Shown in pieces: positions 38,701-45,015 of a stretch of 64,000 nucleotides of DNA; the first letter of the stretch is position 1; each line of letters begins with the position of its first letter. The translations under genes were made by a program, and so were the position numbers. The stretch is from Liopterus haemorrhoidalis (lineage: Eukaryota; Arthropoda; Insecta; Coleoptera; Dytiscidae): NCBI GenBank assembly GCA_963971575.1, contig OZ020611.1, forward strand, positions 55,461,381 to 55,525,380. Reading direction: 5' to 3'. The notes beneath the pieces are model-generated. The model worked only from the letters and a program-made list of their open reading frames with translations. It was not told where the DNA came from and made no database searches.

Positions 38701-40694
38701 GTAATTTTTTCAAACTTCAAAAGAAGCCATATACAGGGTGAGTGGGGAGGAATGGGCCGAACTTCAGGAATGTAATGTTATTGAAATTTATTCCGTAGAA
38801 TAGTGTTTTACCTTGAATTTAGTGGTCTTTTTGTGACGTCACGGTCATGTTTGAACAGCCTGTATAATACTGATTAACATGTACTGTTTGTTTGGTAAAA
38901 AATATGGTATTTTCATTTTTCAAGTGTTTTTTCAAAAGTTCTAGCTGTATCAATATACAAACATTTTTGGCATGTATCTGTATCTAGATATTTTTTATAA
39001 TTCTGTATCTATCACAACACTGTTATAGTCTATCTCAGAAAGAGCGATAGTAATAAAATTTATTAATTGTAAAAAATTGTTTTTTCAAACAGAAGTGGCA
39101 CACAAAATATGAATAATTCGAAACGAAATATTGTTAAGAAACAACCGAGTGTGCCGCACATCTTGTATGGGAATACGAACTAGGGTGAAACACAATAGAT
39201 CATAAAAATTTTACCCTAAAATTTTGAAGAAAAATATGGTCACAGGCATGCGTTTAATGATATGCCAAATATGGTCACAGGCGTGCGTTTAATAAAATAA
39301 TAAATAGTAATATAGAAATACACAAAACGAATTTAAAAGTGTTTAAAATGTGCACGCCACTGGTAACTGCCTGACAAAAAGATTTATTACTATCGCTCTT
39401 CCTGAGATAGACAATCAGATCAATTCTGTAAAAAGTTACTGTGTAATAACGTTACTACAACATAAAATATTATAAAAAGTATAATGCCTTTCATTCATAA
39501 TAGTAAGTGACCTTGCTCATAGTGACGAATTTAGTTACAATTATCATAGTAACAGAGTTACAGAATTGGTCTGTATAATAGCAAACAATACATTTCAAAA
39601 AAATAATTATTTTCTCAATGACAAAAAAATAGATATTAAAAAAATTCCATAAAAAAAAAAATCAAAAATAAAAATTTGTTATGGCTTGCTTATCCACGCA
39701 TTAAGAGTTTCATTTGATACCCAACTAAAAAATTGATGTGAAGTGTGAATTTTCACACATTTCTGGGTTTTGCAGGTATTTAGTAACTGAACGATGATTA
39801 TTTGAGATGCCAAAACAAATTTTATGTCAAAATATTTTTTTATGAATTTTAATTCGAATGCCTAATACCATTATTTGAGTTACTAAATATATGCAGTATT
39901 TTTTTTATATAGCAAAGTTCATTAAGATTTTGAAAATTGCACCTATGGCTTCCATTGGTTGCTTACATCATAAGTCCCGCCCTTTGATTTCGTCAAACAT
40001 ACAATTAAATTATAATTTCAACACTTTCCACTGGTTATTAAATTTACGCTTTTAAAAATTAAATGCACTATTTACCAAATATAACTAGAATTTTAATAAA
40101 ATAATTTAAACAAAATAAAAATGCAAAAAAAAAAAAAATCAACAGGATTCGAACCCTAGTTTGCAAGTTAACTTATATTATAAAGCGCACGACGAACCAA
40201 CCACGCCACGAGAGTTATTGCTGTGATATGTTACACAACGTATTAAATAGTTAACATATTTTAGTTAAAAACACAAAAAATGCGTTATTTTCCGAAAACA
40301 TAATCTGATCAAAAATTCCTGTTGTACTATTCCGGTTCACACCAATGTACATTACTTAGAATTTTTTCAGATTTTCAGTTTAAGCCATCTGGGCTACAGG
40401 GTGTGGGACAAAATTTTTTTTGCACAATTTTGGCAAAAATCACATCAAAATAATTTATTTTGCAAAAATAAAATTTTGATCGTTAATCCACGTACTAAGG
40501 GCTTTCATTTGATACCCTACTCGGAATTTTAAAAAAATATTTTTTTTTTCGATGAGCACATATTTGTTTATATTTTTAGAGGGATATGTTTTTTAGATGT
40601 TTTAGTATTTTTCCTATATGCGGGTCAACGAGTTGTATAAGCATGCCAAATTTCAACTCTCTAGGTTTAGCCGTTTGGCTACAATTTTGACCGA

Positions 40695-40732
<38 letters not shown>

Positions 40733-43700
40733 GACAAAATGACGGTATAAGGGTTTTTTGGTCATACCTACAAAACCCTAAAAATTAGATACATATTTGT
40801 TTATATTTATCTCCCGTTGTGGCTTTTTGTACCTATTAATATGCAAAAATAATGATTTTCTTTAAGTTGGTGGTTCGCGGTTAATGTGGAATTCTGAAAG
40901 TAGTCCGTCAAAGATTTGAGAAACACTGCTCTATATCTTTCCTGTTCAACTTTCTATATTTTCAGTTAATCTGGTTTTATTTTAATAAAATATAATTATT
41001 CCTATCCGGAACCAAACCCGAGGACAACCCCCTGTGTGGACAGTTGTCATTAATTTAGAAGAGGCTTGTAAATAATTTTAAAAAATAGCAATGTTCTAAG
41101 ATATTGAAGCAGAATGGTTAGGGGTTATTATGGTTTATGGCAGTAGAATTTGGATTTCCGAAGAAAATAAGCATAAAAAAATATATGGTTGAAATCGACC
41201 AATTACTTTTGTGTAGTATATCTGTAGTCACAATAAAGCGTATTCATTTCAAAGTACCGAAGCGCACGTGTTTTATTGCTCTTGTGTGGCGTATTTGCAG
41301 GTGTCTGGAATATGTTAGGTCGCAAGATACCATCAAACACGAATACAATTACTGCTTTTGTTCCATTTATCAAATACACTTTCCAGTTTAAAATAAAATT
41401 AGTATTATAAAATTTTATTAATTTGCCATCGTAATATTACACAGAGATTGTCAAATCGCTAGCCGTCGGGTAGAAAAGGATGTTCAAACTGTAGTGGTGG
41501 GCAGCAGCAGAAAAAGACAGGACAGGTCCAGAGCGCCCCGATAGTAGGGGCGCCAAAACAAGGGCTCAAATATACATATAAACAATGGCGTCTGGGTTCG
41601 GGGTACAAAAATATGATTTCACTTATTTGTATTTGAAACAAAAATATATATTTTAAAATGGAGATATGTATACATATTATTGAATTTAAAATAAGATATT
41701 TTATAGCGTCGAAAGACATGTTGAGGTATGAGAGCAGTGCCGTAAGTAGCTTTTGTCGGCCCCTACGCGCTTTTATATTTGAGTCCCATGTGCGCATCTT
41801 TAGAAACTTGGGCCGCTCTCTTTGACAGTTCACCTTTGTAAACGTTTAATACTATTCTTTCATTTATATGTAAATTGTTAAAATTAAAGGTATTGCTGGG
41901 TGTTATATATTATATTGCCGTTTTAGAACAATATTATTTCTGTGATCTGTTTTGTTATGGACAGCGAAAAAATATTTTATATCACTACCAACAAAATAAT
42001 TCTTCGGTACATATTTTCATTTAGAAGTGGTATTCCGTAATTATTCAATAATAAAAGTAATCCGTTATTTACAAAAAATATTATGTTTATTTCCATTTAT
42101 TGGCAGACCATTTTATGGCCCCATGCCTAGTTATGGCTCTGCATGAATGTATTATTTAATGATTTGTATGTTCTCGACAGTTTATCAACGTAAGTATTAA
42201 AGCCGTAATTAGTCGCATGACTTCTACAGTAAAATAGTGACTGCGAACGAGTCTCTTTTAACGATCATAGACAATTCATTCGAAGATAATTTAAACTTGA
42301 AGATCGTGCAGCAATACATATTGTCAGAAGTAGCAAAAGGCACAGACCGAGCGGTCAATTTTTTGTTTTAATACCATATATTTATTTCTTTTGCGCGCTG
42401 CGTATTAATAACGGGGCGCAGTTTATTGCTCTTGTCCGGGCAGCAAATGGTTTATCGCCAGCTCTGGCGGAGTATAGGTATTCGGCGAAGGGTACATCTT
42501 CTGCCTTGATTGAAGCGTGTACCATAATGCTGATTATACGTACAGGTTGTACAATAAAACCTCTGTTGATTTTACAACTAAAACACTGGGTAAGCCTTTA
42601 TCGAATTTTATTGAATTTCAGAATTAATTTAAGCAAAATCCATTATAATTAGGGTGTCCAGATTTCAGTGAAGCGTAACCGGGACACAGGAAAAAAAAAA
42701 CAGAAGGTCCTCACCCTCAAGATCCAAGTAAAGAGCAAACAAAAAAAAAAGGTCCTCACGTCCCAAATCCAACTGAAGAGCAAAAAAAAGGTCCTAACCT
42801 CTCGGATAGTTAATCTGTAATAGTTAACTAGTTAAGTTGTAATATTTCTTTTCTTACAAATGCAAAATTATGTAAAAACCGGGACAATCGACCGTCCCGA
42901 AGACATTTATCGGGACACCGGGACAATTGACCTAAAACCGGGACAATCCCGGAAAACCGGGACGGATGGTCACCCTAATTATAATGATAAGTAGATTAAA
43001 TGAGACCCAATGAAGTATAGTTAATCCTCAAATAACACGATACTTTCACAACATGGTTACAAATTTGTGGCAAATGGTACTCGCACAAAAATAAGGTTTC
43101 ACCTAATTATTAATAGATGCGTTCGGGGACGAAAACTCTGACATGTTGGATCCTGGATGTGCGTACAAATTACAGTGCACGTGTACAATATTACACAATC
43201 AGTTATCGCCACCAGGGATAGGAATTCGGAATCGAGGAGTCGGGAGTTGGATAAAGCTATCGACTCTCGGTTCAAAGTTCATCAATGAAAACAAACCGAA
43301 AATAAAAGCACAATAACGATAATATCAGTTTTTTTTTTAAAGCACTGTAACAGGAACGATATTTTGTTTTCAGTTCAAAAACGAAAATGAAATTACAAAT
43401 ATTCCATACCGGATGTAACCCATTTTCCTTCATGCTTTCCAGTTCAAACTTTGATTAATATTACTCAGATTAATACGATGAGGCAGTTTTGTTGTTTTCA
43501 ATTATATCAATTCAATCTTTTTCTGTATAAAATGGATTTTTATTTTCTCAAGTTGTCATGAGCTTCATGATTATGTTTCATGTTGGCAGCCAAAATCTAA
43601 AAGTGAGTTTTGATCTAAATCCAAAATACCGACTCGGGAGTCGTCTTCTACTGACCAGGAGCTCGCCAACTAGGGGTGCACCGCAATCGGGCGGCGAGAA

Positions 43701-44772
43701 TTAGGGGTGCGTGGAATTATAAAAAATATTGTTCCAGTTCTTGAAATTAGTGCCGAATCGTTCAAAGTATCGTTCCGTATCAATGTGCATATATGTATGT
43801 ATGTACTCGAAATTATTATTAATTTTTATTAGTATTCAAGGGCGGTAAATTTTTTCTCGGTCCCAGGCGGCAAATATATTTGGCACGCCCCCCTGATCGC
43901 AAGTGCGTTATATTTCAAATAGCGTTATTTAAAACAAAGCTTGATATTATAGGCACTGTGTATAGTTATCACTGTCTGAGTGAGAAACAAAAAGAATAAA
44001 AAAAATTATTGTTTCGGTTCGTGAAATTATTGCAAATTTTCATGATTCGTGAAAAAAATATTAATAATTCTGTTCTGGTTCATCCATAAAACAATATTTA
44101 AAAAATGTAGCTATACTATTTTCATTTCAGACACACTACCAATTCACAAAAATATAAAGATATTATTTTTAGGATCTGGATTAATTTCGCCATATACCAT
44201 ATATTCACTGAAAAAAACTTTTAATCCACGATTAATAAATCCAGTTAATACCTTAGTTGGTACTTAACATTTTGATTTGTTTCTTAGGCGTACCGCTACA
44301 TTAAGTATAATAATAAATTACCTGGATTTGGTTGACTCTGGTAGCTCGGTTTTGTAATCCAATCATACGGACTACGAACAGGAGGTGGTCGACAAGCACC
44401 ATGTTGCGGTGGTGTTACATTCCCGGCGGCACCTGGACTACTCAATTCGCTACTAGATATAGGCGGACTCGGTAATATTTCCGCGGGTTCCGACGCTGCA
44501 TCAACCGCCAACGATCTTTGTCCACCATACGGTATCTGGTATTGCTCAAACATTTCCTGGTGACCAAAAACACCATGATGCCAAGCAGTATGCTGTTCAC
44601 TAGGACCTTCCTGCATGCAATTAAAATATTGTTGATGTTGAGGAGGTGTATGATGAGCACCATAAGGATACCAGGATCCTGGAGGTGTACCAGACTGGTG
44701 GAATTGAGCTTGAGGTGGCACAACTGAAGCTTGTTGACGATACATTGCCATATGATTAAAATAAGACACCAT
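8398..44772 (-). CDS. cad: caudal homeobox transcription factor, two coding exons joined across a 35.6-kb intron
   Basis: The coding join is complement(8398..8759, 44322..44772): 813 bases including the TGA stop, encoding 270 residues. Exon 1 ends CCAG|GTAATT and exon 2 is preceded by a pyrimidine tract and TTACAG|GA; the split glycine codon makes it a phase-1 intron. In order the protein has an MVS start, LPSPPI (100-105), SELSSPGA (108-115), the hexapeptide YDWITK (136-141) and a complete homeodomain (156-215). Caudal/Cdx proteins are nuclear activators that bind CATAAA/TTTATGG-type sites and set posterior and gut identity in insects. The length is shorter than the Drosophila protein, mainly because low-complexity inserts are missing. 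No stop or frameshift. The identification is firm; further 5' non-coding exons are possible. Confidence 0.95.
8905..9510 (+). pseudogene. LINE ORF2 C-terminal fragment, R2-like, frameshifted
   Basis: Three consecutive pieces read as one decayed protein: [19 protein letters not shown]...[14 protein letters not shown], a stop, then [37 protein letters not shown] and TLCRLCRHH, then a frameshift into [13 protein letters not shown] and [12 protein letters not shown]. The SETEGFxxACQD block followed by a CRLC finger recalls the region after the reverse transcriptase in a widespread group of non-LTR elements. I recall it as R2-like but cannot confirm the clade. It sits about 145 bp upstream of the caudal exon 2 acceptor, antisense to caudal, and is not functional. 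Confidence 0.6.
9934..10075. mobile_element. Small MITE, GGGCCGGTTTTAC ends
   Basis: The left end GGGCCGGTTTTACAATT and right end AATTGTAAAACTAGCC are imperfect inverted repeats; GGTTACC/GGTAACC inside also pair. The GGCCGGTT start resembles the Harbinger-like MITEs at 6496 and 52531. TGA lies next to both ends, but not cleanly. Confidence 0.5.
10076..12704. other. AT-rich intronic DNA, no gene or bounded repeat recognised
   Basis: Long A/T tracts and short frames without domains (for example 11019-11246 and 11375-11611) that I could not assign. One TTCCGCCTGAAT motif near 10334 matches the family C internal unit. Confidence 0.4.
12705..13397. repeat. Diverged direct duplication of about 300 bp behind a GC-rich hairpin
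   Basis: The unit at about 12763-13066 (starting TTTTTAACACTATTTTATGG) recurs at 13099-13397 with scattered substitutions and small indels, both ending CCATTTAACACTTTGATT. Just before copy 1 is GGGGCCTCAGCCCGGCTACG, containing a CCGGC/GCCGG hairpin. This arrangement could belong to a Helitron-like element, but no diagnostic ends were found. Confidence 0.7.
13733..13886 (+). repeat. Repeat family C, terminal fragment
   Basis: It carries the family C terminal order: GTCAAAGAGTTGTA, CCAAATTTCAACTT, a short CAGACAGACG tract, then GGTCATACCTATAAAACC. The tetranucleotide run is much reduced. Confidence 0.65.
14672..16400 (-). repeat. Repeat family C, long copy containing a LINE insertion
   Basis: Read on the minus strand it begins with the palindrome GTGTGAATTTTCACAC (16379-16394) and ends with the TGTCTGTCTG/CAGACAGACA module at 14698-14720. 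Between them are AATAGTTCAACAGGAATTTT (near 15460) and GTTCCGCCTA motifs, shared with the copies at 38285-40787 and 60008-61316. A LINE fragment with a 12-bp duplication interrupts it at 14820-15027. Confidence 0.65.
14820..15027 (+). mobile_element. 5'-truncated LINE insertion with 12-bp target-site duplication
   Basis: TAGTTAAAAAAC occurs at 14808-14819 and again at 15028-15039, bracketing the insert. Inside, the frame 14835-14972 reads [14 protein letters not shown], a spacer, then [10 protein letters not shown] and a TAA stop. This matches the usual last residues of insect LINE endonuclease/reverse transcriptase proteins (RPRKxW...DRxRWR). The 3' end has TAAGTAAGTAAG, a short tandem tail as some LINEs carry. 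Truncation at the 5' end is typical of LINE insertion. Confidence 0.75.
16582..16613. promoter_or_regulatory. Inverted pair of Caudal/posterior-Hox type sites (CCATAAA ... TTTATGG)
   Basis: CCATAAAGAGGC at 16582-16593 is repeated exactly in inverted orientation, GCCTCTTTATGG, at 16602-16613, with an 8-bp spacer. It lies in an unusually GC-rich stretch of the intron (16540-16680). Caudal/Cdx and Abd-B class homeodomains favour (C)CATAAA cores, so an autoregulatory site is possible. Function is inference. Confidence 0.4.
16953..17102 (-). mobile_element. tRNA-derived SINE with 14-bp target-site duplication
   Basis: On the minus strand the head reads CCGGCGTAGCGTAGTGGTAA (A-box-like) and later CTCGGGTTCGAATTCCG (B box with one extra base). 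A short body follows, then an A-rich tail TTAAAATAAATAAAAAAAAC. AAAAACAAAAGTTT flanks both sides (16939-16952 and 17103-17116). The tRNA-like head, A-rich tail and duplication together identify a SINE. Confidence 0.85.
17211..17492 (+). pseudogene. mariner transposase, C-terminal catalytic fragment
   Basis: The frame reads [20 protein letters not shown], then [11 protein letters not shown] and [15 protein letters not shown] before a stop. LHHD and the D of LATCD are the second and third catalytic aspartates, separated by 34 residues, the D34D spacing of mariner. The N-terminal helix-turn-helix and first aspartate are missing, and the protein stops right after the third aspartate. It sits just after a family C terminal fragment (about 17140-17210). 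It is a 5'-truncated, inactive copy, closest to the mellifera/mauritiana-type proteins I know. Confidence 0.85.
18119..18655. mobile_element. MITE with CTAATGCTGCGTTCAGAACC ends
   Basis: Left end at 18119-18146 and right end at 18628-18655 are inverted repeats with one or two mismatches in the first 25 bases. TAAT/AATTA-rich subterminal repeats and GTTCACAACC/GTGAACGCATC motifs follow inwards. A 17-bp perfect hairpin (GTGTTTCATAGTTCT...) lies at 18440-18473. No coding; target-site duplication uncertain. Confidence 0.7.
18656..18797 (+). repeat. Repeat family C, terminal fragment
   Basis: ATATGCGGGTCAAAG, GCATGCCAAATTTCAAC, a single AACAGAAAGATGG in place of the CAGA run, and GGCATAAGGGATTC. 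It directly abuts the MITE ending at 18655. Confidence 0.6.
19991..20264 (+). repeat. Near-perfect 137-bp tandem duplication
   Basis: The unit at 19991-20127 (starting AGTTATTGTTTTAAAACC) is repeated head to tail at 20128-20264. I saw no mismatch over the length beyond a one-base T-run difference at the end. It is a recent duplication or an assembly artefact. Confidence 0.9.
21318..21431 (+). pseudogene. THAP-type zinc finger, N-terminal fragment
   Basis: The 37-codon frame starts [18 protein letters not shown] and continues to [11 protein letters not shown] before a TAA. The CCVFGC pair followed by a basic/polar run and YFHYFP is how THAP domains begin (C-x2-4-C ... F-x-F-P). The second Cys/His pair that completes a THAP finger is missing, so this is a fragment or a first exon. 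THAP domains bind DNA and occur in P-element transposases and several domesticated genes. The donor-like GTTAATAAATTT after the frame is not a convincing splice site. Confidence 0.55.
21841..22242 (-). CDS. SWIM zinc-finger protein fragment, 133 aa
   Basis: The frame opens [16 protein letters not shown], continues through [16 protein letters not shown] and [14 protein letters not shown], and has a SWIM finger at residues 98-108: [11 protein letters not shown], the C-x-C-xn-C-x-H signature, followed by [15 protein letters not shown] fingers are DNA- or protein-binding zinc modules found in MULE transposases and other proteins. From memory, arthropods have multicopy proteins of this kind in which a YqaJ-type nuclease domain follows; none is present here. 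It has no internal stop, but it lies in an element with terminal inverted repeats and is convergent with the THAP-like frame, so I treat it as part of a mobile unit rather than a host gene. Confidence 0.6.
   Translation of the reverse strand: MSIFVYMLNHRFATDNKQLSLLNYLNFLSATPSSRCVVEGEELLNAGHLMLCGILDKNDEHVDICGLCLQTSSLRSPPHEVTGKLKFSNDVEVLNMSCTCKAGTTCKHISAVLLFCTRWLTNQNERSQDQGID
22712..23730. mobile_element. hAT-type element with 8-bp duplication (7/8)
   Basis: Ends CACTGGTTCTAAAACTTTG and, inverted, CAGTGATTCCGAAACTGTAG resemble the classic hAT CAGTGGTTCTCAAAC terminus. AACTAGAT (22704-22711) and CACTAGAT (23731-23738) flank it. No transposase is recognisable. A smaller MITE lies inside at 22982-23311. 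Confidence 0.75.
22982..23311. mobile_element. MITE nested in the hAT element (TAGTGNGTTCAAAGGTGAGT ends)
   Basis: Left TAGTGCGTTCAAAGGTGAGT and right ACTCACCTTTGAACACACTA are inverted repeats over about 20 bp with one mismatch. TA lies on both outer sides (22980-22981, 23312-23313), consistent with a Tc1/mariner-type MITE. Confidence 0.7.
23745..24065 (-). pseudogene. LINE ORF2 C-terminal tail, decayed
   Basis: On the minus strand, with frameshifts, it reads [35 protein letters not shown], then [20 protein letters not shown] and finally [13 protein letters not shown] before a TGA (23747-23745). This order (QRAMERAML..LRDxI..WAGHxAR..DRW..RPxTRW.D..W....EAYxQQ) is the familiar end of an arthropod LINE reverse-transcriptase protein. 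Several stops and shifts make it a relic. It starts a few bases beyond the hAT duplication ending at 23738. Confidence 0.75.
24066..25596. other. AT-rich intronic DNA, no feature recognised
   Basis: No domain-bearing frame, no TIR pair and no known repeat family seen. It could hold unique regulatory sequence, but nothing specific supports that. Confidence 0.4.
25597..26323. mobile_element. Long-TIR (foldback-like) element
   Basis: Inverted matches occur in order from both sides: CGATTTACTAGTTAAATTAG / CGATTTACCCGTTAAATTAG, TCTGCACGAG, CGTGGTTTTGAAAAAT, GTTGAAAAGGCAACAATT, and AGGCACATA / TATGTGCCT at the centre (25790-25965). The arms are about 200 bp or more and diverged. No coding and no clear duplication. 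Confidence 0.65.
26324..28269. other. AT-rich intronic DNA, no feature recognised
   Basis: No repeat family or coding domain seen. A short GC-rich patch with GCGCGCGTGTAAACAAAG lies at about 27340-27375. Confidence 0.35.
28276..28616. promoter_or_regulatory. GC-richer single-copy-looking island in the caudal intron
   Basis: It is clearly less AT-rich than its surroundings for about 340 bp, with CGATCG, GCGGCGACGGCGATAAT and CCGGGGAAGTCCCGATCC motifs and no similarity to other parts of the window. Two overlapping frames (115 and 72 codons) show no domain. A cis-regulatory element is plausible; the evidence is composition only. Confidence 0.3.
28985..29175 (+). repeat. Repeat family D fragment
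   Basis: TCTGTCTGTCTG, then CACGCAAAAACGGCTGGACA, then CAAAATTTGGTACGACGGTA. The same three-part order, with different sequence between, occurs in families A, B and C. Boundaries uncertain. Confidence 0.5.
29498..29814 (+). mobile_element. hAT-like fragment with minisatellite core (CAGAGCCGCAGTAAGG family)
   Basis: The right end reads CTTACTGCGGCTCTG, the inverse of CAGAGCCGCAGTAAG found at 52866. It starts with CCTAGCGCACTAAAGGAAA, also shared with 52897, and has a minisatellite of about five units near 29540-29745 (GTGAGGACTTTTTTTTGCTC...CACTTGGATTTTG). The outer left end is missing, so no duplication can be tested. Confidence 0.6.
29870..30007 (+). repeat. Dispersed repeat, near-identical to 33130-33267
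   Basis: About 138 bp starting TTATTTTATAGTAAATGTCA and ending AGATATATGCTGG recur at 33130-33267 with a single visible difference. Both copies run directly into the same CAGRGACGTAGCC hAT end. Confidence 0.85.
30008..30250. mobile_element. hAT MITE, 8-bp duplication TATGCTGG
   Basis: CAGGGACGTAGCCAAG at the left and CTGGCTACGTCCCTG at the right are inverted repeats. TATGCTGG is repeated exactly at 30000-30007 and 30251-30258. G/C homopolymers lie just inside each end. Non-coding, 243 bp. Confidence 0.92.
30320..30771. mobile_element. hAT element, 8-bp duplication ATATAAAC, containing a minisatellite
   Basis: The left end is CAGAGGTCGGGGAACATT and the right end, inverted, is CAGCGGGAACCGGGG. 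ATATAAAC flanks both (30312-30319 and 30772-30779). Inside, at 30412-30640, is a five-unit array of about 42 bp (GGTCCTCACCTC ... GATGAGCAAAAAAA), followed by CCTTAGTGCGCTA, the inverse of the 29498 fragment. The array is therefore probably part of a nested insertion. Confidence 0.88.
30772..31778. other. Intronic DNA, no bounded feature recognised
   Basis: AT-rich, with long homopolymer runs and no coding domain or TIR pair that I could support. Confidence 0.35.
31779..32242 (+). repeat. Repeat family A, copy 1
   Basis: Starts CGACCGCCAACATATATAAG and carries, in order, TTTCGAGATTTCGATGGATC, a GTCTGTCTGTC tract, AATTCGGCTAAAAGG, CGTGTCGGTTTTAAG and TGTGGTGGCCACAGCT. The same order occurs at 34957, 57443 (inverted) and 61317. 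Confidence 0.85.
32632..33020 (-). repeat. Repeat family C, terminal fragment, split by an insertion
   Basis: TATGACCATCAAAAAATC, TCTGTCTGTACGGTAG, AGCCAAACGGCTGAATA and GAAATTTGGCATGC match other family C ends. After the insert at 32742-32972 the sequence resumes with ACAACTCTAACCCTTTATAG, as in the copy at 14780. Confidence 0.7.
32742..32972. mobile_element. Insertion in family C with 8-bp duplication (7/8)
   Basis: CTTGTACA before and CTTTTACA after bracket an insert starting CAGAGCTGGATCGAGGGA. It contains GGGGCGC(T/C)G repeats, also seen at 34250, 41550, 56910 and 62700. The right end does not clearly mirror the left. Probably hAT-like. Confidence 0.5.
33130..33330 (+). repeat. Second copy of the 29870 repeat with hAT left end
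   Basis: 138 bp near-identical to 29870-30007, followed by CAGAGACGTAGCCAGC and the same GCATAGGGGTCATTTGCCCC interior as the MITE at 30008. The inverted right end was not found, so the hAT part is truncated. Confidence 0.8.
33331..34956. other. Intronic DNA with repeat debris
   Basis: Contains a family C-like stretch near 33350-33480 (CACACAGAGGGGTTCATCTG), a GGGGCGCTGG-type fragment near 34205-34280, and TAACTAGCTGTCCGCCCCGG near 34457, a start often seen in insect repeats. No coding domain recognised. Confidence 0.4.
34957..35404 (+). repeat. Repeat family A, copy 2
   Basis: Same order as copy 1, with a short GTCTGTCTGTCTGTG tract. It ends TGTGGTGGACACAGCTGATT. Confidence 0.85.
35405..36390. 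other. Intronic DNA, no feature recognised
   Basis: Contains a short palindrome CTACTATAGTAGTAG near 35753 and no coding domain or TIR pair. Confidence 0.35.
36630..36795 (+). repeat. Single copy of a roughly 190-bp unit
   Basis: TTTCAAACGTTTAAGTTGTC, AATGGGCTTTTACTAAACAA, TTACTAGATTTGAAAATATA, GTTCCGCTTGAACCAAA. The same unit occurs twice in tandem at 59577-59954 and in part near 15055-15110. Confidence 0.7.
37273..37536. mobile_element. hAT MITE (TAGGGTGACC ends) with minisatellite, duplication ACCATAAT
   Basis: TAGGGTGACCAGATTTC and GGATGGTCACCCTA form the ends; ACCATAAT flanks exactly (37265-37272 and 37537-37544). Inside are repeated CGGGACACCGGGACAATTG-type motifs and about three units of the GGTCCTCACCTC/GTGAAGAGCAAAAA minisatellite. 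264 bp, non-coding. Confidence 0.92.
38285..38710 (+). repeat. Repeat family C, proximal part
   Basis: Starts GATGTGAAGTGTGAATTTTC with the palindrome GTGTGAATTTTCACAC at 38291-38306, then GGATTTTGTAGGTATTTA. It is the inverse of about 15955-16400. Confidence 0.7.
39028..39412. mobile_element. MITE with GTCTATCTCAGAAAGAGCGA ends
   Basis: Left GTCTATCTCAGAAAGAGCGA and right TCGCTCTTCCTGAGATAGAC are inverted repeats over about 30 bp with one mismatch. A direct pair of ATATGGTCACAGGC(A/G)TGCG lies at about 39235-39290. A related single end occurs at 63561-63600. Target-site duplication unclear. Confidence 0.75.
39723..40787 (+). repeat. Repeat family C, most complete plus-strand copy
   Basis: Runs from the palindrome GTGTGAATTTTCACAC (39743-39758) through GATCAAAAATTCCTGTTGTA and ATATGCGGGTCAACGAG to a clean (CAGA)n tract at about 40696-40730 and GGTCATACCTACAAAACCC. 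It carries a tRNA-like unit at 40138-40218, so that unit inserted into it or is part of it. Confidence 0.7.
40138..40218 (-). mobile_element. tRNA-like SINE head or tRNA pseudogene
   Basis: On the minus strand, CGTGGCGTGGTTGGTTCG (A-box-like) is followed by CTAGGGTTCGAATCCTG (B box) and then a T13 run that could stop Pol III. The acceptor stem does not pair, so a functional tRNA is unlikely. Confidence 0.55.
41735..42141. mobile_element. Possible hAT MITE, diverged
   Basis: Left CAGTGCCGTAAGTAGC and right inverted CAGAGCCATAACTAGG share 12 of the first 15 bases. Flanks TATGAGAG and CATGAATG match at 5 of 8. Confidence 0.4.
42650..42977. mobile_element. hAT MITE (TAGGGTGTCC ends) with minisatellite, duplication ATTATAAT
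   Basis: Second copy of the 37273 family: TAGGGTGTCCAGATTTC start, GGATGGTCACCCTA end, exact ATTATAAT duplications (42642-42649 and 42978-42985). The GGTCCTCACCTC-type units are at about 42700-42800. It is longer than the first copy because of extra CCGGGACAATC motifs. Confidence 0.92.
42986..44321. other. Intron start region, no feature recognised
   Basis: AT-rich DNA adjoining the caudal donor site. GGGAGTTGGATAAAGC-type and GAGTCGGGAGT motifs near 43230 and 43630 hint at another diverged repeat, without support. Confidence 0.35.
44322..44772 (-). CDS. cad: caudal exon 1: N-terminal region with hexapeptide
   Basis: The ATG at 44772 sits in AAACAATGG, a good start context, and the MVS start matches Caudal proteins I know. 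Residues 1-150 are rich in Pro, Gln, His and Ser, as expected of an activation region. LPSPPI at 100-105 and SELSSPGA at 108-115 are conserved Caudal motifs. [12 protein letters not shown] at 134-145 is the hexapeptide region that contacts Exd/Pbx-type cofactors; YDWM-K is usual, so Ile-Thr after the Trp is a variation. The exon ends CCAG at 44322, followed by the GTAATT donor. Read-through past the donor would stop at 44296. Confidence 0.94.
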
Positions 44773-45007
44773 TGTTTATATTCTTTACCGAGAGAGGTCT
44801 CTAATTTTTATAATTTCGTAAAGTCACTAGATTAACTAATAAAGTTTGTACGCACTTAAAAACGGCATATTTTATAAAAATTTATATTATATACACTTTA
44901 ACGATAATGTTTAAAGAAAAACTATACACATAAATGTCCTTCAACACTTAAACTAAACACTAAACAGTTATTAATTAGTTTACAACCACTATAAAACAAT
45001 TGTCTCG

Positions 45008-45015
45008 TATTTATA
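45008..45015 (-). promoter_or_regulatory. cad: Candidate caudal TATA box (TATAAATA)
   Basis: TATAAATA on the minus strand lies 236 bp upstream of the caudal ATG. A start about 30 bp downstream would leave a 5' UTR of roughly 210 nt. No clear initiator motif was seen, and an upstream non-coding exon is not excluded. Confidence 0.3.

Larger units (their letters stand above)
36391..40931. mobile_element. Possible large hAT-type span with many nested repeats
   Basis: The left TAGCGTTTCTCAACTGGGGG and right inverted CAGTGTTTCTCAAATCTTTG share the first 14 bases, hAT style. The 8-bp flanks GTCTAGAG and CTCTATAT agree at only 5 of 8 positions. They may be ends of two different elements. Confidence 0.25.
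8760..44321 (-). other. cad: caudal intron 1, about 35.6 kb, phase 1
   Basis: GTAATT donor at 44321-44316 and TTACAG acceptor ending at 8760, both read on the minus strand. It is largely built of mobile elements (listed separately). GC-richer, apparently non-repetitive islands near 14355-14470, 16490-16680 and 28280-28610 are candidate enhancers. Confidence 0.9.

Noticed and set aside
40138..40218. Functional tRNA gene
   Set aside because: A and B boxes are present but the acceptor stem does not pair, so a SINE head or pseudogene is more likely.
36391..40931. One 4.5-kb hAT element
   Set aside because: Ends share only 14 bases and the 8-bp flanks match 5 of 8. Kept as a low-confidence feature, not as a finding.
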